Shown piece by piece: positions 17,275 through 26,900 of a stretch of DNA of 64,000 nucleotides (positions are counted from its first letter, which is position 1; each line of letters starts with the position of its first letter). The notes below the pieces were generated by a model that did not search any database, was not told the origin of the DNA, and saw only the letters and a program-made list of their open reading frames with translations. Source of the stretch: Lunatibacter salilacus (GTDB lineage: Bacteria; Bacteroidota; Bacteroidia; Cytophagales; Cyclobacteriaceae). The stretch covers positions 570,471 through 634,470 of the forward strand of contig NZ_VOLC01000001.1 of assembly GCF_009797935.1 (NCBI RefSeq). Reading direction: 5' to 3'. Made by a program: the position numbers and the translations under genes.

Positions 17275-18180
17275 AGAAAACTTCAACTTATCCGTCAACA
17301 GCTCCAAAGCCAGAATGGACTTTACGGAGTTTCCTTTTTCGTTCAATTCCGGACTCCATACAGCTATACTAAATTTGTGGGGCATCACCGCTGCCACTCC
17401 TCCTCCTACGCCACTTTTCCCGGGCAAACCTACCCTGAACGCAAATTCCCCCGATTCATCATAGAATCCGCAGGTTAACATCAGGGCATTGATCCGCCTT
17501 GCCACGCTTTCTGTTACAATTTCCCGCTTTGCGTAAATGGAATAACCATCATTTGCCAAAAAGGAAATGGATCTCGCCAAATCCACGCAACACAATTCTA
17601 TGGAACAATGTGATACATAGGTGTTTATAACATCCTCCACCTTGTTATCGAAGTTTTTATAGGCCTTTAGAAAATAGGCAAGTGCCGTGTTCCGCTCCGA
17701 ATGATCCAATTCGGAATCCATTACATCCTGATTGATTTTGACACATTCCTTTCCAGAAACATCATTAATAAATCGGGTAATTTTTTCAATTGGGTTTTCA
17801 AACTTGGAAGTTAGCGCATCTGTGATGACCAACGCACCCGCGTTGATAAACGGGTTTCTGGGTATACCCTTTTCAAATTCCAGCTGGGCGATGGAATTGA
17901 AGGGATTGCCACTGGGCTCTACGTTAACTTTCGACCATAATTTTTCGTGAAAAACATGTGCCACCATAGTGAGTGTATGGACTTTGGAAATACTCTGAAT
18001 GGAAAACGGTTCTTGATAATCCCCTGCCCCGAACACATTTCCTTCAAGATCCACCAAGGCGATCCCAAATTTCTCCCCATCTACACTTTCAAGTTCCGGG
18101 ATGTAGTTTGCAACCTTTCCTCTTGGATCCTTACTTCTTACCTCTTGGTAAACTTCTTCAATTAAATGCTGATAGTCCAT
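17266..18180 (-). CDS. glsA: Glutaminase
   Basis: A 304-residue serine-dependent glutaminase of the GlsA/YbaS family, converting L-glutamine to glutamate and ammonia. Seen: the N-terminal GKVANYIPEL, the catalytic FSIQSISKVHTLTM with the Ser-x-x-Lys pair, RNPFINAGALVITD, the Tyr/Asn-rich middle ERNTALAYFLK and the C-terminal GLPGKSGVGGGVAAVMP that closes the active site. The length is normal. The stop codon overlaps the remnant of the DUF5615 toxin on the other strand, so the last residues (KFSLF) may have been set by the deletion that removed it. Confidence 0.95.
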   Translation of the reverse strand: MDYQHLIEEVYQEVRSKDPRGKVANYIPELESVDGEKFGIALVDLEGNVFGAGDYQEPFSIQSISKVHTLTMVAHVFHEKLWSKVNVEPSGNPFNSIAQLEFEKGIPRNPFINAGALVITDALTSKFENPIEKITRFINDVSGKECVKINQDVMDSELDHSERNTALAYFLKAYKNFDNKVEDVINTYVSHCSIELCCVDLARSISFLANDGYSIYAKREIVTESVARRINALMLTCGFYDESGEFAFRVGLPGKSGVGGGVAAVMPHKFSIAVWSPELNEKGNSVKSILALELLTDKLKFSLF

Positions 18181-18260
18181 ATAGTTAAAGTGATGATTTT
18201 CTCCGATGGTTCAAATTCAATGAAGAAAATCTTCTACTGCTAATGTTTTGTCTTTTTATA

Positions 18261-19610
18261 CTAAAAGATATGATTTAGTGGCAATCTATATTCAACTTCA
18301 AACAACCATCCATTTAGGTCTCCCTTTGTTTCAAACGAGTCTGGAACTCCGCTTACCTGATAGTCCACCTGAACACGGTCAAAAGTTGGACTGCCATAAT
18401 TTCTTGATGCTTTAAAAGTGATCATCCCTGTTCTGAAAAGTGCCATTTCGGTATAGAGGCCGGAATTGAAGAATACCCTTCTTGAATTAGAGGCAAACCC
18501 AGTCCTTTGGGATTCAAATGGGTATTCTACCCCATCTACAAATCTTGATCCTGCTGAATTAATAAAATCTGCGCCACTATTTCGATATCCAACCGGGATA
18601 TGGGAAGTAAATGACGCTCCCAAGCGGATCTTCCCATTTGTAGGAAGTTGCCTATCATATCTTAGGGTAACAGGGACTGTAGAAACGGCAAATGTTCTGT
18701 GACTTACTGTAACAGAAATACCTTCAGGGCTCAAAAGCTCATGTACATTTCTTGCTCTAAAATGAGAAAATCCGCTTTCTACAGAAAAGTCTCCTTGTCG
18801 GTATCCCAATCCAACCATATACGATGTGCTCACTTTTTGAAAATCGTCGGTAGGATCATAGACCGGGTCAATTACATGACGGAGAGAGCCTGATGCTATG
18901 GCATATATCCCGTCCGACCATGGATTCTCAATTTCTGGCTTTGGAATCTTAACCATGCTTCTTTTAAACCAATTGTCTGTATTGATTCCATAACCGATAA
19001 ACATTCCGGTATAAGATGCATTGCCTGATATGGGAATGTCGGTCCATTGTTCACTCCCATAGGGGTTGCCGGAACCAAAACCCTGTTGATGTCGAAGTCC
19101 CAAAAGCAGGTAATTTCTGTTTTTATTGTAAATTTTTGCGCCAACTTCTGCTCTCGCGGTGAAATGAATATCCCTTTTACTGTAAGCTCCAAAAGCACCC
19201 TCCATAGGCTCTAGATAGTTGTTGATAGAAATGCCGAAAGCTGGCTGAAAGTAGAAGACGTGTGTTATCTTATCTATATTATAGCGAGCTCCCAAAGCGT
19301 AATTGCCGTAACTGTTATACCGGTTGCTACTATTGAAATCTGCATTTTCCAACCGGATTGCCGATCGCATCCATTCGGTTTGGATGCTCATTTGCCAGTT
19401 TTGACCGATACTTGGTAGAAAGTTAATTCCCGCATGTTGCCCTAATGGACCGGAAAACCGCAGATCCGGATTCGCAGTTGGTTCACCTGTTTGAAAATAA
19501 TTTTTGTTGAGCCCTCCGTATAATTCAACATTAAATAGATTTTGACTATTGGCATTAAATCCAATAGAAAGGCAGAATATGACAAGTAATCCTTTAAAAA
19601 TTGTTTTCAT
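18261..19610 (-). CDS. Hypothetical outer-membrane beta-barrel protein
   Basis: A 449-residue protein with a signal peptide (residues 1-23, ending NANSQ). The rest is made of alternating strands with aromatic girdles, such as YNSYGNYALGARYNI, YMVGLGYRQGDFSVESGFSH and GWLFEVEYRLPL, as expected for a transmembrane barrel. I do not recognise a named family. It stands alone on the minus strand; its own promoter region lies upstream of 19610, next to the two-hairpin repeat. Function cannot be given. Confidence 0.65.
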   Translation of the reverse strand: MKTIFKGLLVIFCLSIGFNANSQNLFNVELYGGLNKNYFQTGEPTANPDLRFSGPLGQHAGINFLPSIGQNWQMSIQTEWMRSAIRLENADFNSSNRYNSYGNYALGARYNIDKITHVFYFQPAFGISINNYLEPMEGAFGAYSKRDIHFTARAEVGAKIYNKNRNYLLLGLRHQQGFGSGNPYGSEQWTDIPISGNASYTGMFIGYGINTDNWFKRSMVKIPKPEIENPWSDGIYAIASGSLRHVIDPVYDPTDDFQKVSTSYMVGLGYRQGDFSVESGFSHFRARNVHELLSPEGISVTVSHRTFAVSTVPVTLRYDRQLPTNGKIRLGASFTSHIPVGYRNSGADFINSAGSRFVDGVEYPFESQRTGFASNSRRVFFNSGLYTEMALFRTGMITFKASRNYGSPTFDRVQVDYQVSGVPDSFETKGDLNGWLFEVEYRLPLNHIF

Positions 19611-19849
19611 GCAATTAAATATTTGAATTGAAAGAAAGTTAAAAGAAAGGAGAATTAATTATTCTACGGGATTAGTTAAAAAATGTTAACGATATAGTTT
19701 TGGATGATATAAAACGATTGGATTGAATTTTCAAAATGAATTAGAATAATGGGCCGTCCATTTCCCTAGTTTAATAATATAGGCTTATGAAAATGGTATT
19801 TTCCATTCCCTAACCGCACCTCCAAAGCTGAGCTTAACTTTGCGGCAAA

Positions 19850-20210
19850 AAACCATCGGCCGTGCCTACGGCACTTTCCACGGGTTGTTGTTTGCAAATG
19901 TCCATGGGTTGAAACCCATGGCTACTATGTCGGCCGCTCCTACGGAGCTTGCTTCGAAACGTCTCTTTCTACCCGATAAAATCTCTTGTCCTTACCTTAT
20001 AAATAAACATACAACTAGGATTTGACTCACAAGGAATCTTTGTCTTTCCCAGTGCCGTAGGATTTCCTGCCGTAGGCATGGCACGACCGATATAGAAACC
20101 GTAGGTTTTAACCTACGGACCGAAAAGCATGGTACCATTCGGGAAAAAAGCAGTGCCGTAGGCACGACCGACATAGTAGCCGTAGGTTTTAACCTACGGA
20201 CCAAAAAGAA
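19850..20210. repeat. Two-hairpin repeat unit, three copies with covarying stems
   Basis: Each unit has hairpin 1 (9-bp stem, 2-nt loop), a 14-nt linker of the type ctactatgtcggyc, and hairpin 2 (5-bp stem, TAC or GTA loop). Hairpin 1 is at 19902-19921 (CCATGGGTT/AACCCATGG), 20099-20118 and 20180-20199 (both CCGTAGGTT/AACCTACGG). Hairpin 2 is at 19936-19948 (GCTCC/GGAGC) and 20153-20165 (GTGCC/GGCAC); another GTGCC/GGCAC hairpin sits at 19862-19874. The first unit is inverted relative to the other two. Base changes are paired across stems. Confidence 0.85.
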
Positions 20211-20495
20211 CCACACCACCCCAAATTCCCGAAGGGACGGACGATATGAAACGGGTAGATTATCCATGCCCACCGGATTTAAAAAACGCAGCCAGCAGTT
20301 TGAAAAATTTTCCACCTTGAACGCTTCGAACATCGATAAAAACCATGCAGATACATACAGTTTCCAATAAAAAATCTAAAACTATCTTAAATTCTTAGGG
20401 GATCAATTCAGATTTATATATTATTGCATGTATAATATAGATTTAAACATGTTATTCGTAGCTCAATTATAGATAATTTTTAAACTTCTTTAACA

Positions 20496-21431
20496 ATGAA
20501 TCCCCACCTACTTCTCGTTATACTGATTCTTTCCCTCGTGTTCGTTGCGTGTGAAAAACCGGAAGAACCAGTAACCATCCCCAACGTAGTCAAAATTGAC
20601 ATTGCCGGAGAAGGCGGAGAATATGTGATGGAGTTGGGTGTAGGAGACTGGCAAATCGCTAGAATTGTAAATAACAATGGAAACCAACGCATGTTTGGGG
20701 ATAGCTATACTGCCGACGGGGAAATTATCCGCCAAAACCATCCGCTGGAACTGACAGTATCCGGGAGTTTGGTAGCATCAGGATCACATAGAGGGTTTGT
20801 TGTGACCCTTGAAAACACCGGGTTTATCAACATAGCATTACAGGAAAATGGCTCCGAAAATCCGTTTAGCTTTACAATTATACTCCAAAGCGGTGATCAA
20901 TCCAGAGAACTCATTATAGACCAAGCGATTTCGGCAGGCTACAGCATGGAAGGTATTGAATACTTTTTAGATTCGGACGATCAGGATTCTTTGTATATGA
21001 GAAATCAAGTTGCAACATATAAGTTCGATTTACTTACCCCTCAAGAAATAAAGATCTCGCCATTCAATGGATACAACTTGGTAACCAATTCTTACTTTGC
21101 GAGCGATGATCCAGACGCATTTATCTGGCTTGCGAAGGATTCTGTTAGTGTGTCCATACCATCGGAGATTTATTCGGGGGACATCTTACTTGCGGATCGA
21201 AATCAAATTTATGGCGGGATCGTCTACGAGCCCTACAAACCTGAGGTGATGGTAGCGGTTCCAGTCCCTGCCGGGGTATATAGATTCGGTACAGATGTGG
21301 AACTGCGGCGTCGCACCGTTTCCTTTAGGATGACCTTGACCAGCAAAAGCACTGGCGAATCCAAAGAAATTCTGGGTAAATGGATCGAAACCAGCCCAAC
21401 TGGGAAATACGAATTTAAAGAGATAGATTAG
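20496..21431 (+). CDS. Hypothetical lipoprotein
   Basis: A 311-residue protein with a lipoprotein signal: hydrophobic residues 5-17 followed by FVAC, the Cys being the lipid-attachment site at residue 19. The N-terminal half has beta-sandwich-like segments typical of bacterial surface lipoproteins that contain BACON/Ig-like folds (VVKIDIAGEGGEYVMELG, then SFTIILQSGDQSRELII). No family is recognised with confidence. It may be surface exposed because Bacteroidota export many such proteins, but no clear export signal after the Cys was judged. The gene is isolated. Confidence 0.65.
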   Translation: MNPHLLLVILILSLVFVACEKPEEPVTIPNVVKIDIAGEGGEYVMELGVGDWQIARIVNNNGNQRMFGDSYTADGEIIRQNHPLELTVSGSLVASGSHRGFVVTLENTGFINIALQENGSENPFSFTIILQSGDQSRELIIDQAISAGYSMEGIEYFLDSDDQDSLYMRNQVATYKFDLLTPQEIKISPFNGYNLVTNSYFASDDPDAFIWLAKDSVSVSIPSEIYSGDILLADRNQIYGGIVYEPYKPEVMVAVPVPAGVYRFGTDVELRRRTVSFRMTLTSKSTGESKEILGKWIETSPTGKYEFKEID

Positions 21432-21448
21432 CTAATACTGAAAAGGCT

Positions 21449-22525
21449 TCAATACAGAAACCCAAATAGCCAAAGAGGGATTTTGTTTCCAAAGCCAATC
21501 TCAATCTCATCGGCGGCTACATATGTCCGCTTATCTTCCTGAATACTAACTTTCTTTTCTTTTCCTCCAATCTCGAAGAAATATTTCTGATCCACCAGAA
21601 AATCAAATGAATCAGGATAATTGACCTGATGTTTGTAAGAAAGCTGGTTAAGAAAAAACGTCTCCCGCAGATTACCAACATCCACATTATTTCCCAAGGC
21701 ATATGAAAGGTTCGTGTTTTCCAAGAACAGCTTTTCGGGCTTTTGTAAGAGGGATACCCCTTGGGTTTCCCTGTTTATACTTTTTGTGAGTCTACTTTCC
21801 TCCAGGTAGTGGAGGTAGGCCAGTAAAGTTTGGCGGTTGATGCCTATCTTCCGGCTTAGACTGCTGACATTGGGAGCAAAAGGAACCGCATCTGCTATTA
21901 TCGACAGCAGCTGCTTTATCTTCCCTGAATAGGCGATATCAACTTTCCGAAGTAAAGGAAGCTCTATTTCAATTATTAGGTTTACGATTGCCCGCACCTG
22001 AACCGGATACAGCTCTTTAAAATCTTTAAAAAACGGATAATAGCCATTTCTGAGGTATTCGGAAAAATATTTGAGGGGTTTTATGATTTGGGTTATATCG
22101 CTTGATTGGTTTGCGTGATCTTTCAGGATTGTTTCTAGACTTAGCGTGGGAAATTCATTTCCGGTTACAACATTTAAATATTCCCGAAATGACAATCCCT
22201 GCATCTCATAAATCAGTGCTCTTCTACTCAGGTCAGCTCTTGCGTTTAATATTTCCAACATAGACGACCCCGTAAAAACTACTTTCAGCTCCGGGTAAAA
22301 ATCATAAATATTCTTTATCTCAACAGACCAAGTTGGATATTTATGAACTTCATCTATAAAAAGGACCTTTCCTCCCGCCTTGGTAAATCCGTCTACCAAA
22401 TCAATCAAACTATGGGTAGCAAACCAAATATGATCCAAGCTAATATAAAGTGCTTCTGAACTACGTGCATATTCCTTCTGGATTTTCTGAAGTAATAGGG
22501 TTGTTTTGCCAACTCCCCTAGCCAA
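21449..22525 (-). pseudogene. AAA ATPase with DUF4143 domain, N-terminus lost
   Basis: Reads from ARGVGKTTLLLQ, the Walker A motif, through LFIDEVHKYPTWSVEIKNIY (Walker B) and TGSSMLEI (sensor), to the DUF4143 nuclease-like tail ending PLWLFGFLY. Intact family members carry about 30-40 residues before Walker A and an ATG start; here the frame opens only at a TTG directly after an in-frame TAG, with codons for W-M-R before that stop. The 359-codon frame is otherwise open. I infer a 5' deletion or frameshift; the protein may not be translated. A second, much shorter remnant of the same family lies at 49372-49605. Confidence 0.7.
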
Positions 22526-22536
22526 CTAACGCATCC

Positions 22537-22564
22537 ATTTTTGTTTGTTATAACAAACAAAAAT
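22537..22564. repeat. 28-bp perfect palindrome
   Basis: The left arm ATTTTTGTTTGTTA is followed without a gap by its exact reverse complement. It abuts the broken start of the ATPase gene. It could be an operator, an element end or a scar. Confidence 0.85.
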
Positions 22565-22568
22565 ATCA

Positions 22569-22596
22569 TATATTGGTGGGTGTGACCACCAATATA
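22569..22596. repeat. 11-bp inverted repeat
   Basis: Arms TATATTGGTGG (22569-22579) and CCACCAATATA (22586-22596) enclose a 6-nt loop GTGTGA. Five bases beyond the perfect palindrome. There is no T-run on either side, so it is unlikely to be a terminator. Confidence 0.8.
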
Positions 22597-22800
22597 GTAT
22601 AAAAAAACACATAGAAAGATGCCAGACATCTTAATTCTAAAAGCATTACCAGTTTTGTTTTCTTTGTGGATTCAAAAAAATTACAAAAGTGGGCTTCAAT
22701 TAATGGCCCATTGGGTATTGGATCATCCAGGTGCCCGATAACCCTAACACTTTGTTCCAATCTTGCACTAGAGATTTTTCGGAATATATGATAATTTGAC

Positions 22801-22828
22801 TAAATTTGGATTATTATTTTTGTTTACA
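22801..22828 (+). promoter_or_regulatory. Candidate promoter and operator of the gntR gene
   Basis: TAAATTTG at 22801-22808 fits the TAnnTTTG -7 box. TGTTTACA at 22821-22828, the complement of TGTAAACA, lies just after it, about where transcription would start, 47 bp before the gntR ATG. The same octamer recurs upstream of susC, so autoregulation by the GntR protein is plausible. Confidence 0.45.
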
Positions 22829-22875
22829 ATCTGAGTCATTTCTATAAGCATAATAGGTCCGATAATTGAGTTAAA

Positions 22876-23517
22876 ATGAAGGAAGATTCTTTAGCGAACA
22901 GGGTTTATATAGAATTAAGGAGGAAGATTCTCTCCAACCAACTAATTTCTGGGATGCGTTTGAAGGAGGATTACTGGGCCACAAAATTGGATGTTAACAG
23001 AATGGCCGTGAGAGAAGCACTTACAAGACTTTTGGGAGAGAACTTGATTGTTTCTGGAAAAAAGGGTGGCTTTTTTGTCAAATCACTAACTCCGGAAGAC
23101 GTAAAGGAGATCAGGGAAATCCGAGAAATTATAGAAATGGGTGCTCTTAGACTTGTATTTCAAAATCGAAATGAAGAGAGAATTAATAAGCTAGAGGAAA
23201 TTTGCAATGATTTTTCGACGATGGTGGAGAGGGAATATTTTGAAGGGGCATGTGAAGCGGACGTTAGATTCCATGAAACATTGATTGAATTTTCAAATAA
23301 TAACCGTCTAAAGGAAATTTATCAGGTGAGCAACATTCCACTTTTTCACCAAAAATTAGGCAAGAGTCAGATTCATATGAAAGATTACGAACTGACTGAC
23401 GTTGAACATAGAAACATAGTTAGTGCCCTTAAATCGGGTAACTTGGCTATAGCTGAAGAAACTCTTGTAAAGCATCTAATTCGGGGAGAAAGAACAACGT
23501 TAGATTTATCCTATTAA
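22876..23517 (+). CDS. GntR-family regulator, FadR subfamily (FCD domain)
   Basis: A 213-residue transcription regulator. Residues 1-72 form the GntR winged helix (VYIELRRKILSNQLISGMRL, then NRMAVREALTRLLGENLI with the recognition helix). Residues 80-205 form an all-helical FCD effector domain with the expected Asp and His metal/ligand residues (ADVRFHETLIEF, DVEHRNIVSALK, and LVKHLI). FCD regulators respond to small organic acids or sugar acids and commonly repress adjacent catabolic genes. It sits directly upstream of the SusC/D cluster on the same strand, with shared octamers at both promoters, and is likely its regulator. Confidence 0.93.
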   Translation: MKEDSLANRVYIELRRKILSNQLISGMRLKEDYWATKLDVNRMAVREALTRLLGENLIVSGKKGGFFVKSLTPEDVKEIREIREIIEMGALRLVFQNRNEERINKLEEICNDFSTMVEREYFEGACEADVRFHETLIEFSNNNRLKEIYQVSNIPLFHQKLGKSQIHMKDYELTDVEHRNIVSALKSGNLAIAEETLVKHLIRGERTTLDLSY

Positions 23518-23971
23518 ATACCGGAAATTCGTTTTTTGATTCACAACTCCCGGCGTCTACATCAAATAAAATATTACCAAATTAATGATTTTTTGCTTAC
23601 ATAAAAAAAGAAATAAAGTATTTGGTTCTATTTGCCCATTTATAACCACTTCAATCGCTTTTGCTCGAGAAGCTATCAAAATATAACTTCACAAAAAAGG
23701 CCTTAATAGCTCTATTTTCAAATTTTGCATAGATTATTTTTGAATTCTTATGTAAACACAAATAAAAACAGAATTTTATCTTGATTTTTAACTAGTCCAA
23801 AAAGTAAATTTAGGCGATAAAACCTTGTACAAATCATCTACACAACCAAATTTTTTGAAAATAATTTAAAAATTATTTTTTCTGTAAACAAATTTACATA
23901 ATATTGGTAAACAAAAATTAGTCCACGGTCTCCCAAAATCTTCGACTATTCAAATCTTATTTGGATAAAAA
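23518..23971 (+). promoter_or_regulatory. Long susC leader region with repeated TGTAAACA sites
   Basis: A 454-bp gap with exact TGTAAACA at 23751-23758 and 23883-23890, GGTAAACA at 23906-23913, and a one-mismatch site in the other orientation at 23594-23601. The second is inside the inverted repeat TGTAAA/TTTACA (23883-23898, 4-bp spacer). TTG at 23781-23783 with TAAATTTAG at 23805-23813 is a possible promoter. TGT-AA-ACA fits the symmetric cores bound by FadR-type GntR proteins. No ORF is present. Confidence 0.5.
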
Positions 23972-26900
23972 ATGCACATTATGAAAAAAAACTATTCAAG
24001 TTTAGTAAATCATTCCGCCCGAAAATGGTTGTCTGTTACCCTCGCATTGATTTTGTTAATTACTACTGCTGTTCTAGCACAGGACAATCAGACTATCACG
24101 GGAAGGGTCGTTTCAGCGGATGAGGGTTTGGCTGTACCTGGAGCTACAGTTTTAGTAAAAAACACCTCTATAGGTGCCATTACTGACATGGAGGGCAACT
24201 TTACCATCCAAGCTGGTCCAAATACAACTTTAATCGTATCCTTTATAGGATTTGAAACTGCCGAAATTCCAGTCGGAAATAGAAGCGTGATTGATGTAAT
24301 GTTAAATTCAGACACCCAGACTTTGGATGAATTTGTCGTTACTGGCTACACTACCCAACAGAAGAAAGACATTACTGGTGCGGTTTCTGTTGTGGATGTT
24401 GATGCGTTGAAATCCGTCCCAGCAGGATCTGCGGTCCAAGCACTTCAAGGCCAGGCAGCAGGCGTAAATGTGATAAGTTCAGGTTCCCCGGGATCCAGAA
24501 GTAATATTTTTGTCAGGGGTATTGGTTCTTTTGGGGATACCCAGCCATTGGTGATAATAGATGGCATACAAGCAGATCTGAACGATGTAAGCGCATATGA
24601 CGTGGAATCAATCCAGGTATTAAAAGATGCTGGTGCTGCTGCGATATACGGTGTTAGGGGAGCTAACGGAGTAATTATTGTAACCACAAAAAAGGGGAAG
24701 TCCGGGGCGCCTGTTTTTTCCTATGATTCATATTATAGCATGCAAATGCCTCTGCCCGGCAATCCCTTTGATATTGTTCTGGATTCGCAGGAATTTGCCA
24801 GGCTTGCGTTAATCGCAGATCCAAACAATGCACTTTTTAGAAATGGGGTACCTGACTTCATGTATTCAAGTCCCGCTGGATCTGGAGTTGGAATGGCAGG
24901 CGACCCTGTGGTGGATCCATCAAGGTATCTTCTGGATCTGGCAACCCCAGGAAACAGTTATTTAATTCAAGAAGTAAATAAACCTGGCACCAACTGGTTC
25001 CAAGAACTTTTTACTCCAGCTCCAATGTCAGAACAAAATCTCACCGTGAGTGGGGGAAATGACAATGCTACTTATATGGTCTCGCTTGGATATCTTGACC
25101 AGCAAGGAACCTTAATTAATACCTCCCTAAAGCGTTACACTGCCCGTATCAATACAACGTTTAAGTTGGGGAAGCATGTTAGGATTGGGGAGAACCTTAA
25201 CATATACTACAGAGAAAATCCATCATTTACTACACAGAATCAGTTTCAGGGTATTGCCGGGGCATATAGCATGATGCCAATCGTACCTACTCGGGATATT
25301 GCAGGCAATTACGGGGGCACCCGTGCTGGCATCAACTTGGGAAGTAATCTAAACACAATTGCCGCACAAGAGCGGGCAGCCGATAATATGTCCCGATCTT
25401 GGAACCTTGCCGGGAATGTGTACGGAGAGGTGGATATTTTGAAGAATTTTACTGCAAGAACAACCCTAGCTGGAGTCGTTACAAACGCATATAACTATGG
25501 ATTCAATTTTACCGCCTATGAAAATATACAGGGATTTTTAAATCCCAATTCCTATAATGAAAATTCCGCCTACTCCACCCGGATAATGTGGACCAATACG
25601 CTAAATTACAGCAAGCAGCTAGGACTTCACAGTATTAACCTGCTACTTGGTACGGAATCTATAGCTAACCAAGGTAGAAGTGTAGGGGGTTCCAGAGAAA
25701 ACTATTACTCCACAGACGTGGATTATAGAAGTTTGAGCACTGGTACTACCAACATTCAAAATTATAGCAGCTTTTATGAAGATGTCTTATTCTCTAAATT
25801 TAGTAGGCTTGACTATTCTTATAATGATAGGTATTTGTTAGGAATGACCATACGGAGGGATGGCTCTTCCAAATTTGGTCCAGAGAGCCGATTCGGAATG
25901 TTTCCGTCCTTTTCTCTAGGCTGGAGGATATCAGAAGAAGGATTTATGCAGAATTTGACCTGGCTGAATGACTTAAAACTTAGAGGAAGCTATGGGATAT
26001 TAGGCTCACAGAATAATGTTAATATGCAAAATCAATTTAACCTTTTCGGCGGCGGAATTGCCAATGCCTACTATGACATTAGAGGAACTAGCAACAGTGT
26101 GATACAAGGCTTTTTCCAAACAAGAAATGGTAATCCACGAACAGGTTGGGAGAGAAATATTATATCAAACTTCGGAATAGACGCCTCCATTCTCGACAAC
26201 AAATTGGATTTCTCCTTTGAGTACTATAGGAAATCCATTGATGGACTGCTGTTTGTTCAACCCGTACTTGCTACTGCGGGAGGAGCTACTCCGCCAACCA
26301 TAAATATAGGAGACATTCAGAACTCTGGGGTCGATTTTTCTTTAACCTACAAAGGTAATATTAACAACAATTTCGAGTATTCTATCGGAGGTAATATTAC
26401 CGCTTACGAAAACCTAATTGTTAGCATTCCCGAACCGGGGTACTTTGACGTAGGATTCCACCAACAACTTGGCAATATGGTTAGGAACCAACAAGGGCAT
26501 CCAGTAAGTTCCTTCTTTGGATATGAGGTAATAGGGCTTTTCAACAGCGAAGAAGAAGTGAATTCCGCTCCTACACAAAGTGGAGCAGAACCGGGTAGAT
26601 TCAGGTACAGAGATGTGAATGGGGATGGACAGATAACTCCAGAAGACCGGACCTTCATCGGCAATCCAAATCCCGATTTTACTTACGGGATTAATATAAA
26701 TCTTGCTTACAAGGGATTTGACCTATCAACTATTCTCTATGGCTCTCAGGGAAATGACGCGGTGAATACAATTCCTGTGTATACACATTTTTTCGGAACC
26801 TATGTAGGAGCCAAAAGCAACGTGCTTTCTAATGCTTGGACACCGGAAAACACCAATACTAACGTTCCAAAGGTGGAGAATCAAAATAGTTTTAGTACTG

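Noticed and set aside
19992-20333. 113-codon minus-strand frame over the two-hairpin repeat
   Set aside because: It translates repeat units into near-repeated peptides (such as RRLKPTATMSVVPTALLF) and the sequence is under structural constraint, not coding constraint.
22569-22596. Terminator of the broken ATPase gene or of an upstream gene
   Set aside because: There is no T-run on either side and it lies at the 5' end of the minus-strand gene.
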